Shown: in pieces, positions 1-10,469 of the stretch
How positions within the stretch are numbered: position 1 is the first letter of the stretch
Layout of the letters: each line of letters starts with the position of its first letter
Source of the DNA: Paraburkholderia sp. IMGN_8
Lineage (GTDB): Bacteria > Pseudomonadota > Gammaproteobacteria > Burkholderiales > Burkholderiaceae
Length of the DNA stretch: 64,000 nt
NCBI RefSeq assembly: GCF_038050405.1
Contig: NZ_CP150900.1
Coordinates: 1,550,001-1,614,000, forward strand
Reading direction: 5' to 3'
The notes under the pieces: model-generated
Told to the model about the DNA's origin: nothing
Databases searched by the model: none
The model's input: the letters and a program-made list of their open reading frames with translations, nothing else
Program-made: the position numbers and the translations under genes

Positions 1-297
1 GTGACGCCGCTCGTATAACGCATCGCGGCAGGCTTCTTTCGCGCCTTTCAGGTTGCCGTCGTAGACGATGAACGATATCTCGCGATCACGGCCGATCGCA
101 TCGATCAGGCGCTGTGTCGGCGCTTCGTCGGCTGGACCTTGCATCGTGCCGGCGACGATCGCGAACGCGTAATGCGGCGTTTCCGCGTGCGCGAGCTGCA
201 TACCGCCGCCAGTGAGCGTCAGCGTGAGGACAAAGGTCAGCGCCGCGCAAAGTTTGCGCGGGCGCTGCGAGGGTCTGTGTGCGTCAATGGTCCGCAT
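1..297 (-). CDS. Exported protein of unknown function, N-terminal part (runs off left edge)
   Basis: Ninety-nine codons are present before the window edge. The start is the ATG whose first base is at 297, which overlaps the end of mutS by 14 bases, so the two genes are probably translationally coupled. Residues 1-34 form a signal peptide: basic start (RPSQRPRK), hydrophobic core ([13 protein letters not shown]) and a likely cleavage site after AHA. The mature part begins with a compact segment containing [22 protein letters not shown]. Genes downstream of mutS in Burkholderia often encode an exported calcineurin-like phosphoesterase; the part visible here does not contain the metal-binding motifs, so that identity is only a guess from context. 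Confidence 0.6.
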   Translation of the reverse strand, partial: MRTIDAHRPSQRPRKLCAALTFVLTLTLTGGGMQLAHAETPHYAFAIVAGTMQGPADEAPTQRLIDAIGRDREISFIVYDGNLKGAKEACRDALYERRH

Positions 298-2971
298 CCG
301 GCGCGGCGGCCAGGTCGTGCAATTCGTACAGCAGATCGAGTGCTTCGCGCGGCCGCAATTCGTTTGGATCGATTGCGCGCAGACGCTCGACAAGTGCTTG
401 CATAGCGGGCGAAGCGGCTGCCGTTTCCGGCCTGGCGTCGCGTTCGTCATCGGTATCTTCGACCAGCATCGGTATGGGCGCCGCGAACAGATCGAGTTGC
501 GGCGCGGGCTGCGCCGCCGATTGCTGCTCGAGATGCGCGAGATGCTTGCGCGCCGCGCGAATCACCGCCTCCGGTACGCCGGCCAGTTGCGCAACCTGCA
601 GGCCGTAACTCTGACTCGCCGGCCCTTCGCTGACCGCGTGCAGGAACACGATGCCGTGCCCATGCTCGACCGCCGACAAGTGCACATTGGCCGCGTGCGG
701 AAACTCGGCGGGCAACTGCGTCAACTCGAAGTAGTGCGTTGCGAACAGCGTATGGCAGCCGTTGTGCGCGAGCAGATGCCGAGCGATCGCCCACGCCAGC
801 GCGAGGCCGTCGAAGGTCGAGGTGCCGCGGCCGATTTCATCCATCAGCACGAGACTCTGCGGCGTCGCATCGTTGAGGATCGCGGCGGCTTCCGTCATCT
901 CGACCATGAAGGTCGAGCGGCCACCCGCCAGATCGTCGGCTGCGCCGATGCGCGTGAAAATGCGATCGATCGGCCCGAATGCGGCGCGCCGTGCCGGCAC
1001 ATAACTGCCGACATACGCGAGCAGCGCGATCAACGCGGTCTGTCGCATGAAGGTCGACTTACCGCCCATGTTCGGGCCGGTGATCAGCAGCAGCTTGCGC
1101 TCCGGCGTGAGCGTGCAGTCGTTGGCGATGAACTGCTCGACCTGCGCCTCGACCACCGGGTGCCGGCCTTGTTCGATGTCGATGCCGGCGGTCGGCGAAA
1201 ACATCGGCGCCACCCAATCGAGCGCGCGAGCGCGTTCGGCGAATGCAGCCAGCAGATCAAGTTCGGCGAGCGCCGCGGCGACGCGCTGGCAGTCCGCGAT
1301 AAACGGCAGTAGCGCTTGCAGCAATGCGTCGTACAGCGAGCGTTCGCGGGCCAGCGCGCGTTCCTGTGCGGACAGCGCTTTGTCTTCGAAGGTTTTCAGT
1401 TCCGGTGTGATGTAACGCTCGGCATTCTTCAGCGTCTGACGCCGGCGGTAATCGTCCGGCACCTTGTCGGTCTGGCCGCGCGTGACTTCGATATAGAAGC
1501 CGTGCACCTTGTTGTATTCGACGCGCAGATTGCCGATACCGGTACGCGCCCGTTCGCGCGTTTCGAGGTCGATCAGGAACTGCCCACAGTTCTCCGAAAT
1601 ATCTCGTAACTCATCGAGTTCCGCGTCGTAGCCACGCGCGATCACGCCGCCGTCGCGCACCATCGCCGCAGGTTCCTCCGCGACCGCGCGCTTGAGCAGT
1701 TCGACACACGCTTGAGGCGGTTCCAGCGACGCGTCGATGCGCGCCAAAGAATCCGCATTGGGTGAAACGGCCGCCAGTTGCATGCGCAGTTCGGGCAACG
1801 CAATGAACGTGTCGCGCAGGCTGGACAGATCGCGGGGCCGCGCCGACAGCAGCGCCAGACGCCCGGTAATCCGCTCGATGTCGGAGATCTGCCGCAACGC
1901 GCCGCGCAGCGAATCGACACTCGCGCCGGGCGGCGCATCGAGCAACGCGCCGATCGCCTGCTGGCGCGCCTGCGCAATCGCGGCTTCGCGTGGCGGATGA
2001 TGCAGCCAGTGACGCAACAGGCGGCTGCCCATTGTCGTGCAGCAGGTGTCGAGTAGCGAACACAGCGTCGGCGATTCAGTGCCGCGCAGCGTTTCGGTGA
2101 GTTCGAGGTTGCGGCGCGTGGCGGGGTCGAGGCCGATATATTCGGATTCATACTCGACTTTCAGGCTGCGCACATGGCGCAGTTGCTGGCCTTGCGTGGC
2201 CGCCGCATACAGCAGCAACGCGCCGGCCGCGCCGCACGCGCTTGTCAGCGAATGCGCGCCGAAGCCGTCGAGTCCCGCTACTTCCAGCTGGTCGCACAGG
2301 CGTTGCGTGCCTGACGCGATATCGAAGTGCCAGACCGGCACGCGGGTGAGGGCGCCGGCATTCACGGGCGGCGTCCAGCTCGCCGAATCCGCGGGCGTAT
2401 CGGCCACCAGAATTTCCGCCGGACGAATCCGTTCGAGTGCGGCGGCCACCTGATCCGGTGCGACTTCCGCGAGACGCAATGCGCCGCTCGCCAGATTCAG
2501 CCACGCGAGCCCCACGCTGGTCGCGACGCCGCGGCGGTTGTGCGCGACGCACATTGCCAGCAGGTAGACATCGCTTTTGTCGGACAGCAGCGCGGCGTCC
2601 GTCAGTGTGCCCGGCGTGACGACGCGCACCACCTTGCGCTCCACTGGGCCTTTCGACGTGGCCGGATCGCCGATCTGTTCGCAAATCGCGACGGATTCGC
2701 CGAGCTTGACCAGTTTCGCCAGGTACTGTTCGACCGCATGATGCGGCACGCCTGCCATCTTGATCGGATTTCCCGCCGACGCGCCGCGCTGCGTAAGTGT
2801 TAAATCGAGCAGGCGCGCGGCTTTCTCCGCATCTTCGAAAAAGAGTTCGTAGAAGTCGCCCATCCGGTAGAAGACGAGCGTGCCCGGATGATCCGCTTTA
2901 ATGCGTAAATACTGCTGCATCATCGGCGTGTGTTGTGCGACGTCGTTGGCCGCTGCGGTTTGAATGCCCAT
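284..2971 (-). CDS. mutS: DNA mismatch repair protein MutS
   Basis: Cytoplasmic ATPase that recognises mismatches and small loops after replication and recruits MutL. The protein has 895 residues, normal for MutS. The mismatch-wedge F-Y-E motif is at residues 40-42, inside [14 protein letters not shown]. The ABC-type ATPase has a Walker [10 protein letters not shown], at about 632 and a Walker B/D-loop, [12 protein letters not shown], at about 711. A beta-clamp-type motif, QLDLF, lies at about 825-829 in the linker before the C-terminal tetramerisation helices, as in many proteobacterial MutS proteins. The start [10 protein letters not shown] is preceded by a gap of about 125 bases from lplT, so mutS probably has its own promoter. 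No key residue is missing. Confidence 0.98.
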   Translation of the reverse strand: MGIQTAAANDVAQHTPMMQQYLRIKADHPGTLVFYRMGDFYELFFEDAEKAARLLDLTLTQRGASAGNPIKMAGVPHHAVEQYLAKLVKLGESVAICEQIGDPATSKGPVERKVVRVVTPGTLTDAALLSDKSDVYLLAMCVAHNRRGVATSVGLAWLNLASGALRLAEVAPDQVAAALERIRPAEILVADTPADSASWTPPVNAGALTRVPVWHFDIASGTQRLCDQLEVAGLDGFGAHSLTSACGAAGALLLYAAATQGQQLRHVRSLKVEYESEYIGLDPATRRNLELTETLRGTESPTLCSLLDTCCTTMGSRLLRHWLHHPPREAAIAQARQQAIGALLDAPPGASVDSLRGALRQISDIERITGRLALLSARPRDLSSLRDTFIALPELRMQLAAVSPNADSLARIDASLEPPQACVELLKRAVAEEPAAMVRDGGVIARGYDAELDELRDISENCGQFLIDLETRERARTGIGNLRVEYNKVHGFYIEVTRGQTDKVPDDYRRRQTLKNAERYITPELKTFEDKALSAQERALARERSLYDALLQALLPFIADCQRVAAALAELDLLAAFAERARALDWVAPMFSPTAGIDIEQGRHPVVEAQVEQFIANDCTLTPERKLLLITGPNMGGKSTFMRQTALIALLAYVGSYVPARRAAFGPIDRIFTRIGAADDLAGGRSTFMVEMTEAAAILNDATPQSLVLMDEIGRGTSTFDGLALAWAIARHLLAHNGCHTLFATHYFELTQLPAEFPHAANVHLSAVEHGHGIVFLHAVSEGPASQSYGLQVAQLAGVPEAVIRAARKHLAHLEQQSAAQPAPQLDLFAAPIPMLVEDTDDERDARPETAAASPAMQALVERLRAIDPNELRPREALDLLYELHDLAAAPDADH

Positions 2972-3096
2972 CCTCGGTGTCTTCTTGCGTTAGCTGTTCA
3001 GGGCGTGAGTTTAACCTGCCGGCGCGGCGAGCGGACCCTGACCGAACGGCTAATCCGCCCGGCAAAGCGCATGCCGCTGCGCGAAATCTCACGTCG

Positions 3097-4395
3097 TCAT
3101 TCTTCGACCAGCGACCGCATGTCCACCGTGCGTTCATTCGCCGCGCTGCGCCGTTTCGCGAGCCACATCATCAAGGTGACGAAGCTGCCGAAGACGACGA
3201 TGATCCACTGCGCCGGCATCTTCGCCGTCAACAGCAGCGCATAGGCGCCTAGCATCAGCAGTACGGCCAGATTCTGGTTGAAATTCTGCACCGCGATCGA
3301 ATGCCCGGCGGAGAGCAGAGTCGCGCCGCGGTGCTGGAGAATCGCGTTCATCGGCACGATAAAAAAGCCGGACAGCGCGCCGAGCAGGATCATCAGCGGA
3401 TAGGCGAGCAAAATATAGAAGGGCGCGACGTACGAGCCGATACGGATGCCGGCGCCGGCAGGAAACAGGTCCTTGTTGTAGAACGCGATCGCGATCGCGA
3501 CTGCGCCGGTGAGGATGCCAACCGGCAGCACACGCAGCGAGTGACGCAGTGGTATCCACGCGGCCGCTGCTGCCGCGCCGACTGCAATACCCAGGCCCGT
3601 GACGCCTTGCATCACCGCCGCTTTGGACAGCGACAGCCCGAGGTTCACATTGGCCCATTTGAGCACCAGCAGTTGCAGCGTGACCGCGCCGCCCCACATT
3701 AGCGTCGTGACCCACAGCGCGATCTGCGCGAGCTTGTCGGCCCACAACACGTTGAAAGAGTTCACAAAGTCGCCGACCAGCTTCTTCGGCTCCGTCAGAC
3801 GGTTCGGATAACGCGCGCCGGTGTCGGGGATGAAGATGTTGACCGCGGCGGCGATCGCGTAGGTGACCATCACCGCGAACATCGCCAGATCGGCGGCGGA
3901 GCGGATCAGCGGCAGATGCGCATGCGCGACGAATTTGTCCGCGAAGGTGCTGATCAGCGCGCCGCCGACCATGGTGCCGACGATGGTCGACAGCACGGTG
4001 GCCGATTCGAGCCAGGCGTTCGCCTTGACGAGTGTTTCCGCGGGCAGCAATTCCGTGAGAATGCCGTACTTGGCCGGCGAATAGGCAGCCGCACCGAAGC
4101 CGACCACGCCGTACGCGATCATCGGGTGAACGCCGGCGATCATCATCAGGCAACCGCTTGCCTTCAGCGCGTTCGAGACGAACATTACGTGCCGCTTCTG
4201 CATCGCATCGGCGAAAGCGCCGACGAACGGTGCGAGCAATACATACGAGACGGTGAAGAAAATCTGCAGGAGCGGCGTGACCCAGGCGGCCGAGCGGATT
4301 ACCGACAGCAACGCGATGGCGGCGATCAGCAGTGCATTGTCCGCGAGCGACGAAATGAACTGTGCCGCGATGATTGTGTAGAAGCCTTTTTTCAT
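3097..4395 (-). CDS. lplT: Lysophospholipid transporter LplT (MFS)
   Basis: Inner-membrane major-facilitator protein that flips lysophospholipids inward for re-acylation. The start is set at the ATG at 4395 (MKKGFYTIIAAQFISSLADN), which gives 432 residues and a first membrane helix right at the N-terminus. The frame stays open for a further 66 codons upstream, but that part is basic, low in hydrophobic residues and crosses a terminator-like hairpin, so it is not taken as coding. About twelve hydrophobic segments are visible. The C-terminus is charged and ends DMRSLVEE. The family often has a fused or adjacent acyltransferase (aas); none is adjacent here. Confidence 0.9.
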   Translation of the reverse strand: MKKGFYTIIAAQFISSLADNALLIAAIALLSVIRSAAWVTPLLQIFFTVSYVLLAPFVGAFADAMQKRHVMFVSNALKASGCLMMIAGVHPMIAYGVVGFGAAAYSPAKYGILTELLPAETLVKANAWLESATVLSTIVGTMVGGALISTFADKFVAHAHLPLIRSAADLAMFAVMVTYAIAAAVNIFIPDTGARYPNRLTEPKKLVGDFVNSFNVLWADKLAQIALWVTTLMWGGAVTLQLLVLKWANVNLGLSLSKAAVMQGVTGLGIAVGAAAAAAWIPLRHSLRVLPVGILTGAVAIAIAFYNKDLFPAGAGIRIGSYVAPFYILLAYPLMILLGALSGFFIVPMNAILQHRGATLLSAGHSIAVQNFNQNLAVLLMLGAYALLLTAKMPAQWIIVVFGSFVTLMMWLAKRRSAANERTVDMRSLVEE

Positions 4396-4537
4396 GAAGC
4401 GGATCGGAAGCTGCGCGGAAATCTCGCGCGAAGCAGGGCGCGACAAAAAGCGCGCGAAACACACCCGGCGTGTCGAGGCGCGCCGGCGCGGCTTCCCGCT
4501 TTGTAGCACGAACGCCTGCCGGATGCAGGCTCGCCAA

Positions 4538-4565
4538 CGAAAAAGCGGCCGAAGCCGCTTTTTCG
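4538..4565. terminator. Hairpin terminator between suhB and lplT
   Basis: A perfect 12-bp stem, CGAAAAAGCGGC with GCCGCTTTTTCG, and a CGAA loop. The A-tract/T-tract flanks make it usable on both strands. It lies 52 bases beyond the suhB stop codon and is best read as the suhB terminator, which isolates lplT transcription. Confidence 0.8.
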
Positions 4566-4616
4566 TACTATCTGTTGCCGGCGCGCCATCCACCGGACAA
4601 AGGCCTTAACATGACC

Positions 4617-5420
4617 TTAAGCCGACTGCTGGCGGGTACGGCTAAAGCGCGACAGGATAGGGATCATCTGCGCATACACCTTCGGATTGCCGGCAACGAC
4701 TTCACCCACGTGCAGGAAGTCCGAGTCGCCCGTGTAGTTGCCTACCAGGCCGCCGGCTTCCGTGATCAGCAGGCTGCCCGCGGCGACGTCCCACGGACTC
4801 AGACCCTGCTCGAAGAAGCCGTCCATGCGGCCCGCGGCGACGTTCGCCAGATCCAGTGCGGCGGCACCCGGACGGCGCAGGCCGGCGCAGGCCTCGGTCA
4901 TTTCGGCGAACTGGCGGCCGTATGCTTCGATGCCGTCCTTTTCGCGGAACGGGAAGCCCGTGCCGATCAGGCCGTCGGCCAAACGGTCGCGCTTGGCCAC
5001 CCGGATGCGGCGATCGTTCAGGAACGCACCACGGCCGCGCGAGGCGGTGAAGAGATCGTTGCGGGTTGGGTCGTAGACCACGGCCTGCGTCACGATGCCC
5101 TTGTGCGCGAGCGCGATCGACACGCAGTAGTACGGGAAGCCGTGGATAAAGTTGGTCGTGCCGTCGAGCGGATCGATGATCCACTGAAATTCGGATTCGT
5201 TATCCGACTTGCCGGATTCTTCGGCGAGAATCGCGTGATCGGGGTAGGCGGTCTTCAGCGTATCGATGATCGCCGCTTCGGACGCTTTGTCCACCTCCGT
5301 GACGAAATCGTTGTGCTGTTTCTTGCTGACCTGGAGCAGATCGAGGTCGAGCGACGCGCGGTTGATGATCTGTGCTGCGCGGCGCGCGGCCTTCACAGCG
5401 ATATTGAGCATGGGATGCAT
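4617..5420 (-). CDS. suhB: Inositol-1-monophosphatase family protein SuhB
   Basis: Magnesium-dependent phosphatase of the inositol monophosphatase fold; in enterobacteria SuhB also takes part in rRNA transcription antitermination. The start at 5420 ([17 protein letters not shown]) gives 268 residues, the usual length. The frame is open upstream but not conserved in character. Metal-site motifs are present: the acidic AEESG at about 66-70, the DPLDGTTNF box at 83-91, and the C-terminal WDVAAG box. A hairpin terminator follows the gene, and it is divergently arranged with the methyltransferase gene that starts near 5747. Confidence 0.95.
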   Translation of the reverse strand: MHPMLNIAVKAARRAAQIINRASLDLDLLQVSKKQHNDFVTEVDKASEAAIIDTLKTAYPDHAILAEESGKSDNESEFQWIIDPLDGTTNFIHGFPYYCVSIALAHKGIVTQAVVYDPTRNDLFTASRGRGAFLNDRRIRVAKRDRLADGLIGTGFPFREKDGIEAYGRQFAEMTEACAGLRRPGAAALDLANVAAGRMDGFFEQGLSPWDVAAGSLLITEAGGLVGNYTGDSDFLHVGEVVAGNPKVYAQMIPILSRFSRTRQQSA

Positions 5421-5746
5421 GAGCCTGGATCCTTGTGCCGGGGCAGCGCGGCTGCGTACCGGTAATTGTGCGCAAACGAAGCGCGGAAACAACACGGAAC
5501 GCACGTCCGATACGGGACCAGGTGCGCATTCCGCCGACGGAGACAAATTGAATAAGAACGAGGCGCTCGTGCGAAGACGGCGCGAATCGCGGTATTTTAC
5601 CTGAGTCCGGGGCGCTCCGGCAGCGTGCGCTGCGTCGGCCGCCGCATAGGCGCGTTCCTGGCCGGGTTCGCGCTACTGTATGTGCAATTCGGCGCCGGCC
5701 CCGGTTGGCGCTACCATACGCGTTCTTTAGCTTGTCGAATTCCATC
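5421..5746. promoter_or_regulatory. Divergent intergenic region between suhB and trmJ-like gene
   Basis: This 326-base space must hold the promoters of both divergent genes. Reading the minus strand, a GTAAAATACC stretch near 5590-5600 could be a -10 for suhB, but no good -35 accompanies it. Nothing else was recognised. Confidence 0.35.
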
Positions 5747-6574
5747 GTGGACCACACCCACCATTCTTCCGATCCCACCGTAGCCGAGCTGCGCGGCGGT
5801 TTTACATCAACACGCTTCGTACTTGTCGAGCCGAGCCATCCCGGCAACGTCGGGGCTGCGGCGCGCGCGCTGAAAACCATGGGCTTTTCGCGCCTGGTGC
5901 TGGTGTCGCCGCGCGTGCCGCACGTGCAGAGCGATCCGGAGGCCATCGCAATGGCAAGCGGCGCCGACGACGTGCTGGCGTCCGCCCACATCGTGCCGAC
6001 GCTTGCCGATGCGTTGAACGGCGTGCATTGGTCGATGGCGCTGACCGCACGGCTGCGCGAATACGGGCCGCCACAACTGACGCCGCGTGCCGCGGCCGGC
6101 GTCGCGCGCGAGCAGGCGGTGCATGGCGAGATCGCGCTGGTGTTCGGTAACGAGCGCACGGGTTTGTCGAACGAGGACGTCGAGCGCTGCAGCGCGCTTG
6201 CGCATATTCCGGCCAATCCGGCCTACAGTTCGCTCAATCTGGCGCAGGCCGTGCAGGTGCTGTCGTATGAGTTGCGAACGATCTACCTGTCCGCGGACGA
6301 CGCCGTGCCTGCGGCGCCTCGAGCGCCCGGAGGGCCGGGCGAGCCGGTTGGCGCGCGGGCGGCGAGCGACGAAATCGAAAGCATGTACGCGCATCTGGAA
6401 AGTGCGCTGGTCGCGCTCGATTTTCTCGATCCCGCCAATCCGAAGAAGCTGATGTCGCGTCTGCGCCGCCTGTTCGCGCGTTCCGGGCTGGAGCGCGAGG
6501 AAGTGAATATCGTGCGCGGCATCGCCAAGCATATCCTGCTGAAGACCAAACGCCCGGACGGCGACGCGCCTTAA
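5747..6574 (+). CDS. trmJ: tRNA/rRNA methyltransferase of the TrmJ (SpoU) family
   Basis: Predicted SAM-dependent 2'-O-methyltransferase, probably acting on position 32 of several tRNAs. The SPOUT signature is clear: FVLVEPSHPGNVGAAARAL near the N-terminus, a central LVFGNERTGLSNEDV that forms part of the knotted cofactor site, and IPANPAYSSLNLAQAVQVL after it. A C-terminal helical domain follows. There is no ATG; the choice is between a TTG at 5705 and the GTG at 5747 used here, since residues upstream of 5747 look uncharacteristic. No strong ribosome-binding site supports either. The symbol rests on motif similarity only; TrmL/LasT-like paralogues share these motifs. Confidence 0.82.
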   Translation: MDHTHHSSDPTVAELRGGFTSTRFVLVEPSHPGNVGAAARALKTMGFSRLVLVSPRVPHVQSDPEAIAMASGADDVLASAHIVPTLADALNGVHWSMALTARLREYGPPQLTPRAAAGVAREQAVHGEIALVFGNERTGLSNEDVERCSALAHIPANPAYSSLNLAQAVQVLSYELRTIYLSADDAVPAAPRAPGGPGEPVGARAASDEIESMYAHLESALVALDFLDPANPKKLMSRLRRLFARSGLEREEVNIVRGIAKHILLKTKRPDGDAP

Positions 6575-6606
6575 CTGGGCCACAAGGCAGGCCATAAGCC
6601 AGACTA

Positions 6607-6629
6607 CAGGCGCACCATAAAAGCGCCTG
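6607..6629. terminator. Weak hairpin after trmJ-like gene
   Basis: A 7-bp stem, CAGGCGC/GCGCCTG, with a 9-base A-rich loop, 33 bases after the stop codon. There is no T-tract, so it is at most a weak or Rho-assisted terminator. Confidence 0.35.
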
Positions 6630-6808
6630 GCCGACAACTTCGCGACGACCTTGCCGCCAGCGTGGGCTTCCGGCAGGTTTTCCGCAATCGTCCTACAATC
6701 GCTCGAAACGTTCTAAGCAAAGCTGTCGATCTGCTATGCGACAGCTAGCCGTCGTGCGTGGGTTTTTCGCGCCGACGGTTTTCTCCCCCCACAACCACGT
6801 CCCCTGCC

Positions 6809-7645
6809 ATGTTCACGAGACTTCGCGAAGACATCGCCACGATCCGCGAGCGCGATCCCGCCGCCCGCAGCGCCTGGGAAGTCCTCACGTGTTACCCGGG
6901 TCTGCACGCACTCGTGCTGCACCGGCTCGCGCATGCATGCTGGCGCGCGAGGCGCCGCTGGCTGGCGCGTTTCGTCTCGCAGATGGCGCGTTTCATGACC
7001 GGCATCGAGATTCATCCGGGCGCGACGGTGGGCCGCCGCGTGTTCATCGATCACGGCATGGGCGTTGTGATCGGCGAAACCGCGCAAATCGGCGACGACT
7101 GCACGATCTATCAAGGCGTGACGCTCGGCGGCACCTCGCTTACGCGTGGCGCGAAGCGGCATCCGACGCTCGAGCGCGGTGTGATCGTCGGGGCGGGGGC
7201 GAAGGTGCTCGGCGGCTTTACGATCGGTGCGGACGCGAAGATCGGCTCGAACGCGGTGGTCACCAAGCCAGTACCGGCACGCGGTACGGCGGTGGGCAAT
7301 CCGGCGCGGATCATCGTTCCGGCGGGCGCTGCCACGGCTTCGGCCGCGGCGGCGAGCGCATCCGCGAACGGCGCCGCGCGTGACTCGAGAACCGCGCCGG
7401 AACGTTCGGCATTTTGTGCGTACGGCATCACGCCGAACGCGGACGATCCGGTGTCGCTGGCGATTCACGGGCTGATCGATCACGCGGCTACGCAAGCACA
7501 ACGTATCGATGAAATCGTCGTTGCGCTCGAGCGATTGGGGACGAGTCTGGAAGGGCTGCAAGGCGCCGATGCGGCGTTGCTCGATCTGCGGCGTCTGTCG
7601 GCCGCGATTGCGGGAAAAGTGGAAGGGGCTGCGGCGGACCGCTAA
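6809..7645 (+). CDS. cysE: Serine O-acetyltransferase CysE
   Basis: First enzyme of cysteine synthesis: transfers acetyl from acetyl-CoA to serine, in the cytoplasm. The start [19 protein letters not shown] is chosen because it matches the start of short-type CysE proteins; an in-frame ATG 51 bases upstream would add a non-homologous basic tail. The left-handed beta-helix is visible from about residue 68: [18 protein letters not shown], then [12 protein letters not shown] and [10 protein letters not shown]. After the helix (about residue 170) there is an Ala/Ser-rich linker and a helical C-terminal extension of about 100 residues that is not part of the enzyme core. Length 278 residues. Confidence 0.92.
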   Translation: MFTRLREDIATIRERDPAARSAWEVLTCYPGLHALVLHRLAHACWRARRRWLARFVSQMARFMTGIEIHPGATVGRRVFIDHGMGVVIGETAQIGDDCTIYQGVTLGGTSLTRGAKRHPTLERGVIVGAGAKVLGGFTIGADAKIGSNAVVTKPVPARGTAVGNPARIIVPAGAATASAAAASASANGAARDSRTAPERSAFCAYGITPNADDPVSLAIHGLIDHAATQAQRIDEIVVALERLGTSLEGLQGADAALLDLRRLSAAIAGKVEGAAADR

Positions 7646-7666
7646 GACAATTGCATCGGGCTCACT

Positions 7667-8464
7667 TCAATCCAGCCGCAGCGCCCGAATTCCTTCCGCG
7701 TCGATCCGCAGATAACCGCCACGGCGCTCGCCGTGGTCGAGATCCCAATCGGGCAGGACCCAGCGTGTGCCGCCCGGCTCGTGATGCCGCGCCGGACGAT
7801 GCGTGTGCCCGTGGATGATCGTTGCCGTTTTCGTCGATTTGAATAGGGCGGCCACGCCTTTAGGCGTCACGTCGTACTTCGGCGATACCGGGCGCGCGCG
7901 GCCTTCGTCGCTGCTCGAGCGCATACGCTCCGCGAGCGCCTGGCGCCAGCGAAACGGCCATGCGAGAAACAGCAGCTGCGCGACACCGCTGCGCGCAAAG
8001 CGCCGGAACCACTGATAGCCGCGATCGGCCGTGCAAAGCCTGTCGCCATGCGCGAGCGCAATGCGGGTGCCGAATGCGGTGATCACAAACGGATCGGGCA
8101 GCCAGATTGCGCCGGCCGCTTTCATGAAGCGTTTGCCCAGCAGAAAATCGCGATTGCCGTGCATGATGTAAAGCGCAATGCCGCGCTCCGACAGCGTGTG
8201 CAGCAATGCCGCCATCCGCGCGACGAAAGGCTCGACGAGCATGTCGTCGCCGATCCAGTACTCGAACAGATCGCCGAGAATAAAAACCGAATCCGCCTGC
8301 TCGGCGGTCACGCGGACAAAGTGTTCGAACGCGACGACCGTGCGCGGAATCGCCTCGCTCAGATGAATATCGGAGAGGAAAAAAAACGGGCGTGCGGCGT
8401 GCGGGCGTTTGCCCTCGCCAGGCACGCCCGCGGCGACGCTTCGCAGCGGCGTTTCTTGCAGCAT
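7667..8464 (-). CDS. lpxH: UDP-2,3-diacylglucosamine diphosphatase LpxH
   Basis: Fourth step of lipid A synthesis: removes UMP from UDP-2,3-diacylglucosamine to give lipid X, as a peripheral inner-membrane metalloenzyme. The calcineurin-like metal motifs occur in order: FLSDIHLSE (D32, H34), GDLFEYWIGDD (from about 64), HGNRDFLLG (about 102-110), LAHGDRLCTAD, and IIHGHTHRPARH near the C-terminus. Length is 265 residues, slightly longer than enterobacterial LpxH because of a 25-residue N-terminal tail. It lies downstream of ppiB on the same strand with a 35-base gap, so the two are probably co-transcribed. Confidence 0.93.
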   Translation of the reverse strand: MLQETPLRSVAAGVPGEGKRPHAARPFFFLSDIHLSEAIPRTVVAFEHFVRVTAEQADSVFILGDLFEYWIGDDMLVEPFVARMAALLHTLSERGIALYIMHGNRDFLLGKRFMKAAGAIWLPDPFVITAFGTRIALAHGDRLCTADRGYQWFRRFARSGVAQLLFLAWPFRWRQALAERMRSSSDEGRARPVSPKYDVTPKGVAALFKSTKTATIIHGHTHRPARHHEPGGTRWVLPDWDLDHGERRGGYLRIDAEGIRALRLD

Positions 8465-8499
8465 TGAAGGTGCCTGATATCAGTTCAAACGAGCCAACC

Positions 8500-8994
8500 T
8501 TAGTCGACGATCACCGCTTTTTCGATCACGACGTCGTCGACCGGCACGTCCTGATGGAAGCCCTTCGAACCCGTCTTCACCTTCTTGATCTTCTCGACGA
8601 TGTCGAGACCTTCGACCACCTTGCCGAACACGGCGTAGCCCCAGCCCTGCGGCGTCGGCGACGAGTGGTTCAGGAAGTCGTTGTCGTTCACGTTGATGAA
8701 GAATTGCGCGGTGGCCGAATGCGGATCGTTCGTGCGCGCCATCGCGACCGAGCCGTTGACGTTCTTCAGGCCGTTGTTCGCTTCGTTGGTGATCGGCTCG
8801 GCCGTCGGCTTCTGCTTCATGCCGGGTTCGAAACCGCCGCCCTGGATCATGAAGCCGTCGATCACGCGGTGGAATACCGTGTTGTCGTAGTGACCGGCCT
8901 TCACGTAGTTGAGGAAGTTCTCAACCGACTTCGGCGCCTTTTCAGCGTCCAGTTCGAGTTTGATGACGCCGTGGTTCGTATGCAGTTCAACCAT
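8500..8994 (-). CDS. ppiB: Cytoplasmic peptidyl-prolyl cis-trans isomerase B (cyclophilin)
   Basis: Cyclophilin-type prolyl isomerase, 164 residues and no signal peptide, so cytoplasmic. The start at 8994 ([16 protein letters not shown]) is supported by an AAAGGA ribosome-binding site at 9001-9006 on the coding strand; longer in-frame starts are not. The catalytic core is intact: [14 protein letters not shown], then [13 protein letters not shown] and the GYAVFGKV segment. It is the second of two adjacent cyclophilin genes; the neighbour ppiA carries a signal peptide. The pair matches over most of the length and is likely an old duplication. lpxH follows at a short distance. Confidence 0.94.
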   Translation of the reverse strand: MVELHTNHGVIKLELDAEKAPKSVENFLNYVKAGHYDNTVFHRVIDGFMIQGGGFEPGMKQKPTAEPITNEANNGLKNVNGSVAMARTNDPHSATAQFFINVNDNDFLNHSSPTPQGWGYAVFGKVVEGLDIVEKIKKVKTGSKGFHQDVPVDDVVIEKAVIVD

Positions 8995-9103
8995 GATGGA
9001 ATCCTTTGATGAACGGGGTGGGTAAAAGGCGCGGCGAGTCGTCACATGAGATGACGACGGGCCGCGCCGGGGCGTAGATGTAGCGCTTGCCTGTTTTGTG
9101 CAG

Positions 9104-9685
9104 TTACTTGCCGACAACCGTAGCCGACTCGATCACGATCGGCTTTTGCGGCACGTCGCTCATCGGGCCGCGGGTAGTGGTGGACGTGCCTTCGATCTTC
9201 TTGACGACGTCCATGCCGCCCGTGACCTTGCCGAACACCGCGTAGCCGTTGCCGTCCGGATTCGGATAGTCGAGGCCGGCATTGTCCACCGTGTTGATGA
9301 AGAATTGCGCGGTGGCCGAATTCGGATCGCTGGTGCGCGCCATCGCGAGCGTGCCGGCGGTGTTCTTCAGACCGTTACGGCTTTCGAGCGGAATCGGCGC
9401 GCGCGTCGGCTTCTCGGCAAAGCTCTGCGTATAACCGCCGCCCTGGATCATGAAGCCGCGAATCACGCGATGGAAAATCGTGCCGCTGTACTGGCCGGAC
9501 TTCACGTAGTCGAGGAAGTTGGCGACGGTCTTCGGCGCTTTCTCAGGATACAACTCGACGCGGATGTCGCCTTCCGATGTTTTGAACAGGACGGACGGAT
9601 GCGCGGCCTGCGAACCGGACTGGGCAAATGCGGGTGCGTTTGCGATCAGGGCGGCGCTGCCGAGCGCCAACATCAACCATTTCAT
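9104..9685 (-). CDS. ppiA: Exported peptidyl-prolyl cis-trans isomerase A (cyclophilin)
   Basis: Periplasmic cyclophilin. The start at 9685 ([21 protein letters not shown]) gives a clean signal peptide cleaved after AFA, and a TGAGGA ribosome-binding site precedes it. The mature domain repeats the cyclophilin core seen in ppi[15 protein letters not shown] and [13 protein letters not shown]. Length is 193 residues including the signal. Gene order ppiA-ppiB-lpxH on one strand suggests a common transcript, with the TPR gene upstream in the same direction, 49 bases away. Confidence 0.94.
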   Translation of the reverse strand: MKWLMLALGSAALIANAPAFAQSGSQAAHPSVLFKTSEGDIRVELYPEKAPKTVANFLDYVKSGQYSGTIFHRVIRGFMIQGGGYTQSFAEKPTRAPIPLESRNGLKNTAGTLAMARTSDPNSATAQFFINTVDNAGLDYPNPDGNGYAVFGKVTGGMDVVKKIEGTSTTTRGPMSDVPQKPIVIESATVVGK

Positions 9686-9734
9686 GAAGATCCTCAGGGT
9701 TGGAAAAAACGTATTGGCGAAAACTGTGACGGGC

Positions 9735-10469
9735 TTAGTTCGACGGCGCCATATACGGTGGCATGGCAAGCGAGCCGTTCGCGCCGCCGAACTGGAAGCT
9801 CGGTGTCTCCGTCATGTTCGACGTGGCGCGTTTGGTGTATTCGTCGTCAGGCGTGACGGCGGCTTTTTTCACGGGCGGCGTTTTGGTCTTGGGCGGCGAG
9901 ACGATCTTCTGGATGTCCGCGAGGCGCTGGTTGGTCGTGGCGCTCGCTTTGCCGAGGCCTTGCGCGCGGCGGTACGCTGCGTCTGCCATGCGCAGATACA
10001 GGTCGCCGAGATTCTCATACGCGAGACCGTAGCCCGGATTCACCTTGGTCGCCGTTTCGAGCGCGGCGCGTGCTTCGGCATAACGGCCGTGTTTCGCATA
10101 AAGCGCCGCAAGGTTGTTATACGGCTCGGGCAGCTCCGGATACAGCTGCGTCAGCTCGGTGAACGCGGCGATCGCATCGTCGTCGCGGTTCAGATGGGCA
10201 AGCACCGTGCCGCGCTTGAATTTGGCCTGCGCGTCGCGCGGATTCGACGCGATTCGCGCGTCGAGCTGCTTCAGCGAGGCTTCCCAGTTCTTCTGCTCAA
10301 TCGACGCGTCGATCTCCGGCGTGTTATCGCGCACAGCGGGGCCTGTCGGCAACGCGGCGGCTTTCTGCGCGTACGCCGCAGTGGCCGGCAAGACCGTGAG
10401 GGCAACGGCGCACAAGGCCGTCGCGGCGAGGGTCGCAGCGCTGCGCGCGCGGCCGCTGGAAGGTTTCAT
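9735..10469 (-). CDS. Exported tetratricopeptide-repeat protein
   Basis: Unknown function. The start at 10469 (MKPSSGRARSAATLAATAL) gives a signal peptide with likely cleavage after AYA. Residues 55-165 hold about three TPR units: WEASLKQLDARIASNPRDAQ, AIAAFTELTQLYPELPEPYN and AEARAALETATKVNPGYGLA are the repeat cores. A proline/lysine-rich linker (SPPKTKTPPVKKA) and a low-complexity tail ending GSLAMPPYMAPSN follow. Similar proteins are common next to cysS in Burkholderia. TPR repeats suggest a scaffold role in the periplasm; no enzyme motif is present. It is divergent from cysS. Confidence 0.85.
   Translation of the reverse strand: MKPSSGRARSAATLAATALCAVALTVLPATAAYAQKAAALPTGPAVRDNTPEIDASIEQKNWEASLKQLDARIASNPRDAQAKFKRGTVLAHLNRDDDAIAAFTELTQLYPELPEPYNNLAALYAKHGRYAEARAALETATKVNPGYGLAYENLGDLYLRMADAAYRRAQGLGKASATTNQRLADIQKIVSPPKTKTPPVKKAAVTPDDEYTKRATSNMTETPSFQFGGANGSLAMPPYMAPSN

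Noticed and set aside
212..1312. Long open frame on the plus strand across mutS
   Set aside because: It is antisense to mutS, Arg-rich and featureless; GC-rich coding DNA often leaves such open antisense frames.
3097..4593. Longer lplT start at 4593
   Set aside because: The extra 66 residues are not hydrophobic, cross a terminator hairpin and precede the normal family start.
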